From a virus: a stretch of DNA of 24,239 bases. Where the stretch lies: positions 1 through 24,239 of IMG/VR virus record IMGVR_UViG_3300044645_001094; one strand, given 5' to 3'. A model generated the notes under the pieces. The model was not told the DNA's origin and did no database searches. It worked only from the letters and a program-made list of their open reading frames with translations. This document shows, piece after piece, positions 1 through 6,559 of the stretch (its first letter is position 1; every line of letters begins with the position of its first letter). Made by a program: the position numbers and the translations under genes.

Positions 1-74
1 GGGGGCTGGTTTCCTGAGTGTGTTTTGTTCATGAGGATCGGAATAACTGTCCGGTCCTTGGAAGGGAATGAGCG

Positions 75-314
75 ATGGCAGGTGAATCAGCCGAGGTTGA
101 AGTGCATACGCAGGGATACAATGATTTCTTTTGGAATGTCGTGTACATCAATGGAATCGAGATGAGGCCGCGTTTTAACGTCGAGTCAATCAGCGAGGGA
201 CACGACACAAGCGAGTCACTGAAACGGATTGCAGCCGAGGCATTCCGTCTCGGATATCGTCAGGGATTCGCGAATTCGCAGCGGGTGATTCGTGAGGCAA
301 TCGGCGTTAAATGA
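75..314 (+). CDS. Small hypothetical protein (79 aa)
   Basis: I do not recognise this protein. It is soluble, with no signal peptide or membrane segment. Residues 1-40 look beta-rich (EVEVHTQGYNDFFWNVVYING) and residues 48-75 look like an amphipathic helix with basic residues. The ATG at 75 is preceded by GAAGGGAATGAG, a good ribosome binding site, so this start is preferred over an overlapping reading frame that begins at 31. It is the first complete gene of a co-directional phage block, and a candidate promoter follows it, so it may end the preceding transcription unit. Function unknown; that it is a real gene rests on the ribosome site, its length and the gene-dense context. Confidence 0.6.
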   Translation: MAGESAEVEVHTQGYNDFFWNVVYINGIEMRPRFNVESISEGHDTSESLKRIAAEAFRLGYRQGFANSQRVIREAIGVK

Positions 315-347
315 GTAGCGGATAACCATAGCCCTGCTCAAATTGCA

Positions 348-376
348 TTGACATTTGGCCGCGATCCTGGCATGAT
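348..376 (+). promoter_or_regulatory. Candidate sigma70-like promoter
   Basis: A perfect TTGACA (348-353) is followed, after exactly 17 bases, by CATGAT (371-376), which matches TATAAT at four of six positions. It lies in the 146-base gap between the 79-aa gene and the holin-like gene, one of the few intergenic gaps in the window, so it is well placed to drive the lysis cassette. The assignment is by consensus only. Confidence 0.45.
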
Positions 377-460
377 GTCTCTACCGCTGGTGTTATGACG
401 ACTCTTGACTGTTCCGCGCACAGGTTTTGCGCGTTCGCAGCGTCATGGAGTGTCGTAAAG

Positions 461-700
461 ATGTGGAAGCTAGTCGCGGAACTGCTCACCAGCAAAAAAG
501 CCATTGCGACACTCGCTGGCGTGTTGATCGTCGCCAGTAACAGAATTGGCCTGCAACTTCCCGAAGAGGCCATTACGCAGATCATCGGCGCGATTGCGGC
601 GTATGTCGTGAGCCAAGGTCTTGCAGACTTTGGTAAGAACAAGACGGTTCCGCCAGCTGTGTTGCTGTTCGTCGCCTGCTCATGTGTAATGGTGGCATGA
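461..700 (+). CDS. Holin-like small membrane protein
   Basis: The 79-residue product from the ATG at 461 has three hydrophobic stretches: about residues 15-32 (ATLAGVLIVASNRIGLQL), 35-55 (AITQIIGAIAAYVVSQGLAD) and the C-terminal PAVLLFVACSCVMVA. A short polar LPEE turn separates the first two. The pattern of a hydrophobic segment, an acidic turn, a second segment ending in GQGLADFGK-like sequence is common in small phage holins; here it reads SQGLADFGK. Inferred role: insertion in the inner membrane and formation of the lesion that releases the lysis enzyme. A longer frame opens at 395, but GGAG at 447-450 and the natural MWKLVAELL start favour 461. Its stop overlaps the next start (ATGA at 697-700). 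The holin call rests on size, topology and position, not on a decisive motif. Confidence 0.55.
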   Translation: MWKLVAELLTSKKAIATLAGVLIVASNRIGLQLPEEAITQIIGAIAAYVVSQGLADFGKNKTVPPAVLLFVACSCVMVA

Positions 701-1152
701 TGGCCAAGAAAGCCCCCGCAAAACCTCCAGCAAAGCGAAAGCCAGCGGCTAAGAAAGCCCCTGCCATTGCTGTTGAGCCATCGAAGCCAATCGCGTGGCG
801 GTCTTGGTTAGTCAGTGGGGCCGAGGCTGCTGCGTTGATTGTTTGCGGTGCTGTCGGCGGAATCTATGCAGCCGGTGGCATTCCGATCGGGCCGGGGCCG
901 GTGATCCGCAATGACGTGCTTCAGCAGTCCTACGACGCCGACAGGATCACTCAGGCGGCTGTCTTGCGAGAGTTGTCCGAGCAGGACTTTGACGGCGGCA
1001 CGGATGATGGCCGACGCAAGGCTGGCGAGTGGTTTAACGCTCAGCGGTTCCGCAATCGGGCCAATGATTTTGGCGGTTATACGGATCAAGTGGCGGAAGC
1101 GATCGCGGCGAATTCAGAGGATAAATTAGCGGAGCAATTGGAAGAAAAATAA
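697..1152 (+). CDS. Membrane-anchored protein with Lys/Ala/Pro-rich N-terminus
   Basis: The 151-residue product begins with about 30 residues made almost only of Lys, Ala and Pro (AKKAPAKPPAKRKPAAKKAPA). One hydrophobic segment follows at roughly residues 42-65 (SGAEAAALIVCGAVGGIYAAGG), then an acidic, soluble C-terminal domain of about 85 residues (DDGRRKAGEWFNAQRF, DQVAEAIAANSEDKLAEQL). The positive-inside rule would place the basic tail in the cytoplasm and the C-terminal domain in the periplasm. I do not recognise the family. The start at 697 overlaps the previous stop as ATGA; a weaker in-frame ATG lies at 682. Coupling to the holin-like gene suggests a role in lysis or membrane function. 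The basic repeats resemble histone-H1-like tails, but that may be compositional convergence. Confidence 0.65.
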   Translation: MMAKKAPAKPPAKRKPAAKKAPAIAVEPSKPIAWRSWLVSGAEAAALIVCGAVGGIYAAGGIPIGPGPVIRNDVLQQSYDADRITQAAVLRELSEQDFDGGTDDGRRKAGEWFNAQRFRNRANDFGGYTDQVAEAIAANSEDKLAEQLEEK

Positions 1153-1183
1153 AAAACCCCGCGATGGTTGTCGCCATCCGGGG
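1150..1183 (-). terminator. Intrinsic terminator reading on the minus strand
   Basis: Bases 1157-1161 and 1163-1167 pair with 1174-1183 to give a 10-bp GC-rich stem with one bulged C (1162) and a six-base loop. On the minus strand the stem is followed directly by TTTTTTA then TTTTTC, a classic Rho-independent arrangement. On the plus strand there is no U-tract after the stem, so it should not stop the forward transcript. GGG at 1181-1183 could instead pair with CCC at 1190-1192, a competing small hairpin. Confidence 0.6.
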
Positions 1184-1216
1184 AAGTGTCCCAAACCTGA
1201 TTGAGAGGAATGAGAG

Positions 1217-1858
1217 ATGAAGATTCGACACGATGAAGTAATGGTTGTCAATGCGAAACTAAAACAGATTGGAATGAGCTTCAAAATTAAAATGGGGACG
1301 CAACGTGTCAGCCACGCGGTATTCGAATGTGAGTGTGGCAACAAGCTGCTGATGATTGTTGGGAATGTGAAGTCAAATAAAAGTAAGTCGTGCGGTTGTC
1401 TAAACGATGCTGTCCGTGGGCAGTGTCTTGTGAAACATGGCCAAAATAGAAGTAGGCATCGAACTGCTGAGTACAGGACATGGTGCGGCATCAAGGATCG
1501 GTGTCATCGCGAAACGTCAAAGTGTTTTCAGTTTTATGGTGCGCGTGGAATCAGAGTATGCGAACGTTGGCTAAATTCATTTGAGGCATTTTTTGAGGAC
1601 ATGGGACAACGGCCAGTTGGTTGTTCAATCGACAGGATCGACAATGCGAAAGGCTACGAGCCGAGCAATTGCCGATGGGCAACGTGGACGCAACAGCAGC
1701 GAAATAAGACTTCAAATGTGTTAATGACCATTGACGGTGTAACTAAGTGCCGTGGTGAATGGGCGCAATGTGAAGGTGCGGCAGAATACTTCCTGATTAG
1801 ATCGCGAAAAAAACGCGGCTGGTCAGACAAAGAGGCGGTTTTCGGACAAAACAAATGA
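1217..1858 (+). CDS. HNH-family (homing-type) endonuclease
   Basis: The 213-residue product has the layout of a widespread phage HNH family. A putative zinc knuckle comes first (C38, C40 and C59, C61; CECG then SCGCL). The core follows: HG at 74-75, YRTW at 86-89, RC at 95-96, YGARGIRVCERW from 107, then GQRPVGCSIDRIDN (130-143) and NCRWAT (151-156). The C-terminal part (ITIDGVTKCRGEWA-like, then GWSDKEAVFG) resembles the NUMOD-type DNA-binding tail of such enzymes. Family knowledge predicts a site-specific nicking or cleaving activity that lets the gene spread between phages. A strong GAGAGGAATGAGAG ribosome site precedes the ATG. Two 60-base samples I counted in it are 43-45% GC, against 52-60% in two samples of the capsid gene, hinting at separate origin. 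Its stop overlaps the peptidase start (ATGA). Confidence 0.85.
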   Translation: MKIRHDEVMVVNAKLKQIGMSFKIKMGTQRVSHAVFECECGNKLLMIVGNVKSNKSKSCGCLNDAVRGQCLVKHGQNRSRHRTAEYRTWCGIKDRCHRETSKCFQFYGARGIRVCERWLNSFEAFFEDMGQRPVGCSIDRIDNAKGYEPSNCRWATWTQQQRNKTSNVLMTIDGVTKCRGEWAQCEGAAEYFLIRSRKKRGWSDKEAVFGQNK

Positions 1859-2667
1859 GTGATTTCACAGGATACAATCCAGAGGCCGAAGACCGATTCT
1901 TCATTTCCTCACTGACAAGTGGCGAGGAAGTGTTGCAATTGGTTGGGGCGTATCGTGAGCAGTCTCTTGACCCTCGCAAGTTGATCCGCGTTGAGAACCA
2001 ATTGCAAATGGGCAGTTGCGCCGGACACTCACTATCGTCGAATCTTGAGTGGCTTTACTGCATCGCTACTCAAGGGCAAATCGTCCAGCTGTCGCGAATG
2101 GCCGGATACATTCTTGCTCAGGATCGAGACGGAATCAGGACTGATTCTGGAAGTGTCGTTTCTTCAGGCGTCAAAGTCGCATTAGAGACAGGGATTCCAG
2201 AGGAAAGCCTTTGGCCTTACCCGCGAAGCTACAGTCGCACAAAGCCGGGTAATGATTGGCAAAAAAACGCTGAAAAATACCGGATCGCAAAGGCAGTAAA
2301 GATCACGAGCTGGGAACAGTGGAAAACGTGGCTCGGATCTGGGCAAGGCGGGATTCATACCGGCATCAGTTGGGGAAACTCAATGAACAAAGCTGTCGTT
2401 GAATCGTTCAGCCCTGGCGGCGGCGGGCATTCGATCGCTGCTCTTTGCTTGTCTGAACGCAAGGATCGAAACGGCGAACCCTACTCATGGATCGCGAATA
2501 GTTGGTCGGAGTCATTCGGCAATAACGGATGGCAGGAGTGGAGTCCGACAGCGGTCAAGCAAATGTGCCAGCATCGGTTCACGTCGTTCGTCGGCCTTTC
2601 AGATATGCCTGCGGTCAAACCACGCGAATACTCGCTGCACAATCTCAAAAAGGATCTCCGCATATGA
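1855..2667 (+). CDS. Papain-fold (C1-like) cysteine peptidase
   Basis: The 270-residue product carries the papain active-site set in order. NQLQMGSCAGHS gives the oxyanion Gln49 and nucleophile Cys55, spaced six residues apart as in papain. GGGGHSIAALC gives the general base His192, and WIANSWSESFGNNGW gives Asn215. There is no pro-peptide and no signal peptide. Papain-fold enzymes hydrolyse peptide bonds, or amide bonds in cell-wall peptides. Its position among holin-like, lipoprotein and small membrane genes suggests a lysis enzyme or a virion/host protein-processing protease; the sequence does not say which. Translation is coupled to the HNH gene upstream and to the lipoprotein gene downstream, both by ATGA. 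The fold and catalytic assignment are strong, the substrate is unknown. Confidence 0.85.
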   Translation: MSDFTGYNPEAEDRFFISSLTSGEEVLQLVGAYREQSLDPRKLIRVENQLQMGSCAGHSLSSNLEWLYCIATQGQIVQLSRMAGYILAQDRDGIRTDSGSVVSSGVKVALETGIPEESLWPYPRSYSRTKPGNDWQKNAEKYRIAKAVKITSWEQWKTWLGSGQGGIHTGISWGNSMNKAVVESFSPGGGGHSIAALCLSERKDRNGEPYSWIANSWSESFGNNGWQEWSPTAVKQMCQHRFTSFVGLSDMPAVKPREYSLHNLKKDLRI

Positions 2668-3275
2668 GATTAATCATCCTGATATTCGTTTCCGGATGCT
2701 GCTTCGGTTGCTCGCAATCAGTCGAGCTTGCGGCCCTGAAGTTGTCGCTCGCAAATGCTCAAGAATCTATTGTCGACACGCAATCAAAGCAGATCGACAA
2801 GACTGACGAAGCAATCGGCATTCTCCGCGAAAACACAACCGCACTGGCAGCGATAAAAGCCAACATCGAAGCACTACAGGTCAAATCCGAAACTGCTAAC
2901 AGTGAGGAGGTGATCCAGTCTAGTGAGCCGCCGGCAACAGCGAACGACACCCCTAACTCCTCTCAAGTCGCTACGCCGGCGGCTTCTTCTCGCACCGCAT
3001 CAGACGGGACCGTTTTGCGGTGGAATATCGAAGGCAATTGGAATCCAACCATTTTGGAGACATCAGCACATCTTCGGGAACACGGAATCAACACGAACGG
3101 CATGACTCACCAAGAGATGGCTGACATTCATGCGTCGATTCATGATGGCAAACAGATTCCAGTTTCAGCAGTCAGGGTTAAAAATGCGGGTGCGGTTTCG
3201 AATTGTCCCGGAGGGATGTGTCCGACAAATCGAACACAGCGACGACGAGGACTTTTCGGAGGCTTGTTTCGATGA
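2664..3275 (+). CDS. Putative lipoprotein with coiled coil and Cys-Gly tail
   Basis: From the ATG at 2664 (AAAAAGGA upstream; ATGA overlap with the peptidase stop) the product is 203 residues. Residues 1-12 form a short lipoprotein signal ending in the lipobox VSGC, so the mature protein would start at lipidated Cys12. Residues 17-75 are probably coiled coil (KLSLANAQ, DKTDEAIGILRENTTALAAIKANIEAL). A Ser/Thr/Pro-rich linker follows. Residues 117-163 form a small domain (LRWNIEGNW, HLREHGINTNGMTHQEMADIHASIHDG). The end is CPGGMCPTNRTQRRRGLFGGLFR (C181, C186). A lipoprotein next to holin-like and peptidase genes could act as an outer-membrane spanin-like partner, but the basic C-terminal tail is not typical of o-spanins. 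Exact function unknown. Confidence 0.65.
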   Translation: MRLIILIFVSGCCFGCSQSVELAALKLSLANAQESIVDTQSKQIDKTDEAIGILRENTTALAAIKANIEALQVKSETANSEEVIQSSEPPATANDTPNSSQVATPAASSRTASDGTVLRWNIEGNWNPTILETSAHLREHGINTNGMTHQEMADIHASIHDGKQIPVSAVRVKNAGAVSNCPGGMCPTNRTQRRRGLFGGLFR

Positions 3276-3544
3276 ACTTGATCAAGCCAGTCGATCTGCG
3301 ACACCTAAATATCCGCGAGGCAATCCAAGCGGTAATCAGCGGACGTATCGAGCGAATTGAATGGTCAGAGACGGTAAATTTGAAGTTGAAGCATGACGGC
3401 GAACAGGCAGTGTTGACAGTGACAGACGGGACGGTTGAGATTGATATTCCGGGGCCGATAAGTCCGGATGTGTTGCGGGTGACAGCGTTTGAAGATCATG
3501 CTTTGGTGGATCTAAGGTTGAATCAGGTAAGGATCAATTACTGA
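3272..3544 (+). CDS. Small beta-rich hypothetical protein (90 aa)
   Basis: I do not recognise the family. The ATG at 3272 overlaps the lipoprotein stop (ATGA) and has GGAGG at 3258-3262, so it is preferred over an upstream frame start at 3203. The protein begins with a short helical region (IREAIQAVISGRIERIEW) and continues with alternating strands (VNLKLKHDGEQAVLTVTDGTVEIDIPG, VLRVTAFEDHALVDLRLNQVRI). There is no signal peptide or membrane segment. It is tightly coupled on both sides in the lysis/membrane cassette, and its stop overlaps the next start (TGATG). Confidence 0.65.
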   Translation: MNLIKPVDLRHLNIREAIQAVISGRIERIEWSETVNLKLKHDGEQAVLTVTDGTVEIDIPGPISPDVLRVTAFEDHALVDLRLNQVRINY

Positions 3545-3840
3545 TGAGCCGCGATGACACAATCATGACCAGCCTGCTCTACGAGCGAGCCGCGCAATGT
3601 GGATCATGGGCAGGGGATCTGGCCGTCAGTAAAGAGGGTGAGACAATCGACTTTTATGGTCGGCGGATGTTGAGATTGGAAAAGAAAAAGCGGATCAAAT
3701 CGACGGACACAGACGAGGAAATTGCAAGGGCGATAACTCCAATCATGGCGTGGCTGTTCTGGCAGATCGCTCCGGAACTGTTGTTATGGATTGTCGCAGC
3801 GATCAGAAAACGAATTTGGCAACAGGAGCCGCAACATTGA
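3544..3840 (+). CDS. Small protein with C-terminal membrane segment
   Basis: The 98-residue product has a polar N-terminal half (residues 1-60, with a basic LEKKKRIKS stretch near 46-54). One strongly hydrophobic helix follows at roughly residues 66-88 (ITPIMAWLFWQIAPELLLWIVAAI), ending in basic RKRIW. This is the topology of a C-tail-anchored or single-pass membrane protein with the large domain in the cytoplasm. The start overlaps the preceding stop as TGATG. It is the first of three successive small membrane genes, and such clusters in phages commonly encode holin or antiholin functions, but no family motif was recognised. Confidence 0.65.
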   Translation: MSRDDTIMTSLLYERAAQCGSWAGDLAVSKEGETIDFYGRRMLRLEKKKRIKSTDTDEEIARAITPIMAWLFWQIAPELLLWIVAAIRKRIWQQEPQH

Positions 3841-4058
3841 ACATTTCGGCAGAAGTTATTTTGGGAGTGATTACAGCACTTGGAGCGGTTCTTAGTGGTG
3901 CTGTTGGGAAAATGTGGATTTGGTTCACTGCTGAACTTCGCGAGTGCAAAGACGACCGCAAATCGTTGAACGAACGAGTAGAGCAGATGCACCAAAATAT
4001 CGCCGAGATCAGCACAACAGTAGGACGGCTTGAAGGCCGATTGAGTGACGACAAATGA
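3837..4058 (+). CDS. Small membrane protein with coiled-coil tail, TTG start
   Basis: The start is judged to be TTG at 3837. It overlaps the previous stop (TTGA), and GGAG at 3825-3828 lies eight bases upstream; no good ATG exists nearby in this frame. The 73-residue product has an N-terminal membrane helix at about residues 5-26 (AEVILGVITALGAVLSGAVG), a KMWIWFTAEL boundary, and a charged coiled coil to the end (RKSLNERVEQMHQNIAEISTTVGRLEGRL). Small phage proteins that combine one membrane helix and a coiled coil often work with holins; XhlA-type proteins have the reverse order. Function is inferred only from topology and neighbours. Confidence 0.65.
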   Translation: MNISAEVILGVITALGAVLSGAVGKMWIWFTAELRECKDDRKSLNERVEQMHQNIAEISTTVGRLEGRLSDDK

Positions 4059-4150
4059 CGGCGGTTATCAATGTTGTGGCGTTTTTGTTGTCGATGATTT
4101 GGGACGCAACAGGCGGGCTGATTTATTCAGTTTGGAAACAGTTGCAGTAA
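4055..4150 (+). CDS. 31-residue membrane microprotein
   Basis: ATG at 4055 overlaps the previous stop (ATGA), and the frame runs to TAA at 4148-4150. The product is 31 residues and almost all hydrophobic (TAVINVVAFLLSMIWDATGG, then LIYSVWKQLQ). It would be one membrane helix with a short basic/polar end. The ribosome site is weak (GAGTGACG), so translation probably depends on coupling to the upstream gene. It is supported by the overlap that recurs through the cassette and by its membrane-protein composition, but at this length chance cannot be excluded. Confidence 0.4.
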   Translation: MTAVINVVAFLLSMIWDATGGLIYSVWKQLQ

Positions 4151-4152
4151 AC

Positions 4153-4169
4153 GCGGATCGTTGATCCGC
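4153..4169 (+). other. Perfect 7-bp hairpin between lysis and fibre genes
   Basis: GCGGATC (4153-4159), loop GTT, GATCCGC (4163-4169) form an uninterrupted seven-base-pair stem three bases after a stop codon. It is followed by TGTTGATTTG, not a convincing U-tract, and then by the GGGGG ribosome site of the next gene. It may be a weak terminator, an mRNA end-stabilising element or an element separating the two translation units. Confidence 0.4.
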
Positions 4170-4187
4170 TGTTGATTTGGGGGAATC

Positions 4188-4775
4188 ATGAACGCATACG
4201 AGACATCGATCAACCTTGGGCTAACCGGGACAGACGCGGAGCAGGTAGCAACTCTCAAGGCTACCGGCGTTACAGCACGTCCGATCATTCTGGCCGAACT
4301 GCTTTTCCTGCTCAACTTCCGAGGCATGTTGACGAAATTGGTCAACAACAACTCCGACGAAAAATGGTCGGGAACAGTGCTGGCAATGAAGGCTGCGATT
4401 GCTGCTGATGCGGTCGCAACGGCTCATGTCGATCGGTGGCTGTCGCACATAACGAACCCTCGCAATACACATTGGGACACAACTGACGCGAACTATGCTG
4501 CCCCGTTCTGGGCAATGTCTCAGGCGGTCGCTGGTGGTCCGGGAATGCCAAGTGTTGAGGATTTTGCGGCGGTTGCTGCATTGGGTGGTGGGTGGTTGTT
4601 TGCGGATTTGACGGCGGAACAATTCGCGGCACAGCGAAACGCGGCAGCAGCGGAGGCGGATCGTCAACAGTTTCAATCGGAGTGGGTGTCGTGGCTGAAT
4701 GAAACAATCAATCCGCTGATTGCTGTCGGTGATCGTTCTGCGGTAAATGCAGCACTTGCTGGGAAGCAATTCTGA
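4188..4775 (+). CDS. Phage protein of unknown function, head of fibre cluster
   Basis: The 195-residue product is mainly alpha-helical and alanine-rich. It has no signal peptide. Residues 34-60 are hydrophobic (PIILAELLFLLNFRGMLTKL), then helical segments (AAIAADAVATAHVDRWL) lead to a glycine-rich turn (VAALGGGWLFADL) and a long Ala/Glu/Gln helix (EQFAAQRNAAAAEADRQQF). The ATG has a strong GGGGGAA ribosome site. The next gene starts inside its stop (TGATG), and the following proteins look like fibre components, so a structural or assembly role is likely. No family was recognised. Confidence 0.65.
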   Translation: MNAYETSINLGLTGTDAEQVATLKATGVTARPIILAELLFLLNFRGMLTKLVNNNSDEKWSGTVLAMKAAIAADAVATAHVDRWLSHITNPRNTHWDTTDANYAAPFWAMSQAVAGGPGMPSVEDFAAVAALGGGWLFADLTAEQFAAQRNAAAAEADRQQFQSEWVSWLNETINPLIAVGDRSAVNAALAGKQF

Positions 4776-5569
4776 TGGCTGACGCAACTATTTTGGATCT
4801 ACTCGGTACTGACATCCATCTGCATTACGACGTGAGTGATGCTGCCTTAATTTTTGAGGACACGAGCGGCACGGATGCGGCTGAAGATGGAGATGTTGTT
4901 AAATGCCTGAAGCCAACAGCACATGCGGTGCTGGCCGTTAACCTGACGGAGGCGACGAACGGCCCGACGTATGCCGCTAACTACAGCGGCAGCGGATACC
5001 CTGCGATTGTATTTGACGGCACAAATGATCTGCTCCGAAACGGCAGCACAGGGGCAACAGCAGGGCGATTTTTCGGCTTGTGCGTGCTTACCCCAGTCGG
5101 AGTTGGCCGCGTTTGGGCCAGAGGAAATTCCACGACGGCTTACAGTTCGCTGTATATCAATTCATCGACGGTTCCTCGATACCAAAGCCACAACGGAACT
5201 ACCCTGACGGATCTCACGATAACGACATCAGGCAGGGTGTGTGTCGCTCAGTGTTTTGGGGCCAATCAGCAACAGATAGATGGACTTGGAGCCAGTTCCG
5301 GAACGTCATCTGCAACATCACCAGTCCACGCTTCACTCGCGGCAGAACTGACGCTTGGGGCGTTGTGGACTGGCTCAGCATCGCAGTTTGGCTCGGTCGC
5401 GTTTCACGAACTGCTCATAATCGGTGGTTCGTGCGAGTGGGGCCAAGTGCTTCGGGCTGCAAAACTATTGCGGACTAAATGGGGCATCACCGATCCAAAC
5501 GGCACGCCACAGTCGGCAAGCGGCGGCGGAATACCAATCGCTCGCGGAATGCACGGGGGTATGAGATGA
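4775..5569 (+). CDS. LamG/concanavalin-like lectin-fold tail or fibre protein
   Basis: The 264-residue product matches the layout of concanavalin-like (LamG-type) lectin domains found in phage fibre proteins. It opens with DIHLHYDVSDAALIFEDTSG (roughly residues 13-32), then alternating strands, a PTYAANYSGSGYPAIVFDGTNDLL segment near residues 64-87, and further beta-strands. The C-terminal part has FHELLIIGG followed by a helix (VLRAAKLLRTKWG), which is the usual end of these modules. Family knowledge suggests carbohydrate binding, hence receptor recognition. Start and stop are coupled to neighbours (TGATG, ATGA). The fold call is by pattern; the ligand is unknown. Confidence 0.65.
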   Translation: MADATILDLLGTDIHLHYDVSDAALIFEDTSGTDAAEDGDVVKCLKPTAHAVLAVNLTEATNGPTYAANYSGSGYPAIVFDGTNDLLRNGSTGATAGRFFGLCVLTPVGVGRVWARGNSTTAYSSLYINSSTVPRYQSHNGTTLTDLTITTSGRVCVAQCFGANQQQIDGLGASSGTSSATSPVHASLAAELTLGALWTGSASQFGSVAFHELLIIGGSCEWGQVLRAAKLLRTKWGITDPNGTPQSASGGGIPIARGMHGGMR

Positions 5570-6558
5570 GTGAATATGTTTACGCTAACACCGCGTCGCA
5601 AACAATTGACATCTTTCTGCAGGACTCAAGCAGTTCAACGGGCCAAGGGCTGAGCGGGTTGGTGTTTAACTCTGCGGGGCTTGTGGCCTCGTATCGCAAA
5701 GGTGCGACAGGCTCACGGACGGCCATCACACTGGCAACTCAGACGGTTGGTGGTGCGTATTCAAGCGGTGGATTTGTAGAGATCGACGCAACGAACATGA
5801 AGGGCGTTTATCGTCTCGACCTGCCGAACGCAGCGGTTGACACGGAAGGATTTGTCACGCTGTATTTGTATGGTGCGACTAATCTTTTGCCGACAGCATT
5901 GCGGATCGACTGCAGGCCATTGCCGGTTGATGTGAAGAAGGTTGATACGCAGACCGCCTCAGCATCAGCGGGGGTTACGTTTCCCGCGTCCATCGCATCG
6001 CCAACAAACATCACCGCAGCGACTGGTGTTACACTTGCTGCCGTGACTCACACAGGGGCAGTGATTCCAACTGTTTCGAACGTGACCGATGGTGTCACAC
6101 TCGCAGCAACACAACCAGCAATCACGTTCGGTGCAGTGACAATCGACGTTTCCGGGTCAACACCAAACATCACACTAACAGGATCGGGCAGCGGTAACGG
6201 CATTGAGTGGACGAGATCAGGGTCGGGCAATCCATTGGACGTAGACGTGGTTGATCAAATTCAATCAGGACTCAGTACAGAAGTTGCAGCAATCAAAACG
6301 AAAACGGATCAGCTCACTTTCACGACTCCAAACAAGGTTGATTCAACAGCGGAACTGGACTCCGCTGTTGCTACGCAGATCACGAACATCGAAAACGCAT
6401 CGGGCTACCTCTTGGCTGTTCTAGCCGGAGCATGTGCAGATCCGCAGACGGCCAGTGAGACTTACGCAATCACGGTGTTCGGGTCTACGTTCACCGTCGA
6501 CATGGCAGGGCAGACAAGTACAGGCACAAGGACAGCTCCAACGCTGACAAAGGCGTAA
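5566..6558 (+). CDS. Fibre/baseplate-type structural protein
   Basis: The ATG at 5566 overlaps the previous stop (ATGA) and gives 330 residues; the longer frame from 5479 would overlap deeply and is rejected. Residues 10-45 (QTIDIFLQDSSSSTGQGLSG, then LVFNSAGLVASYRKG) resemble the N-terminal domain of phage baseplate/fibre proteins that begin with a short strand followed by a ligand-free beta sandwich. Residues 125-210 are Ala/Thr/Val/Gly-rich with repeated VTLAA elements and THTGAVIPTVSNVTDGV, a repeat style common in fibre shafts. Residues 228-275 look like a coiled trimeric stalk (VVDQIQSGLSTEVAAIKTKTDQL), and the last 50 residues form a small globular end. Likely a trimeric fibre or baseplate component. 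Confidence 0.6.
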   Translation: MSEYVYANTASQTIDIFLQDSSSSTGQGLSGLVFNSAGLVASYRKGATGSRTAITLATQTVGGAYSSGGFVEIDATNMKGVYRLDLPNAAVDTEGFVTLYLYGATNLLPTALRIDCRPLPVDVKKVDTQTASASAGVTFPASIASPTNITAATGVTLAAVTHTGAVIPTVSNVTDGVTLAATQPAITFGAVTIDVSGSTPNITLTGSGSGNGIEWTRSGSGNPLDVDVVDQIQSGLSTEVAAIKTKTDQLTFTTPNKVDSTAELDSAVATQITNIENASGYLLAVLAGACADPQTASETYAITVFGSTFTVDMAGQTSTGTRTAPTLTKA

Positions 6559-6559
6559 A

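Noticed and set aside
2-34. A short open frame ending at TGA 32-34 at the window edge.
   Set aside because: Could be the tail end of an upstream gene, but only 10 codons are visible, so it cannot be supported.
31-165. Plus-strand frame of 44 codons overlapping the first gene.
   Set aside because: No ribosome site and out of frame with the better-supported gene at 75.
2262-2268. In-phase A AAA AAC inside the peptidase gene.
   Set aside because: The -1 frame meets a stop after one codon and there is no gene reason for a shift; probably chance.
4153-4169. The perfect hairpin as a Rho-independent terminator.
   Set aside because: Stem is short and no run of T follows; listed as a structure only.
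4221-4787. Long minus-strand frame of 188 codons.
   Set aside because: Lies entirely antisense to coupled plus-strand genes; Arg/Cys/Ser-rich shadow composition with no motif.
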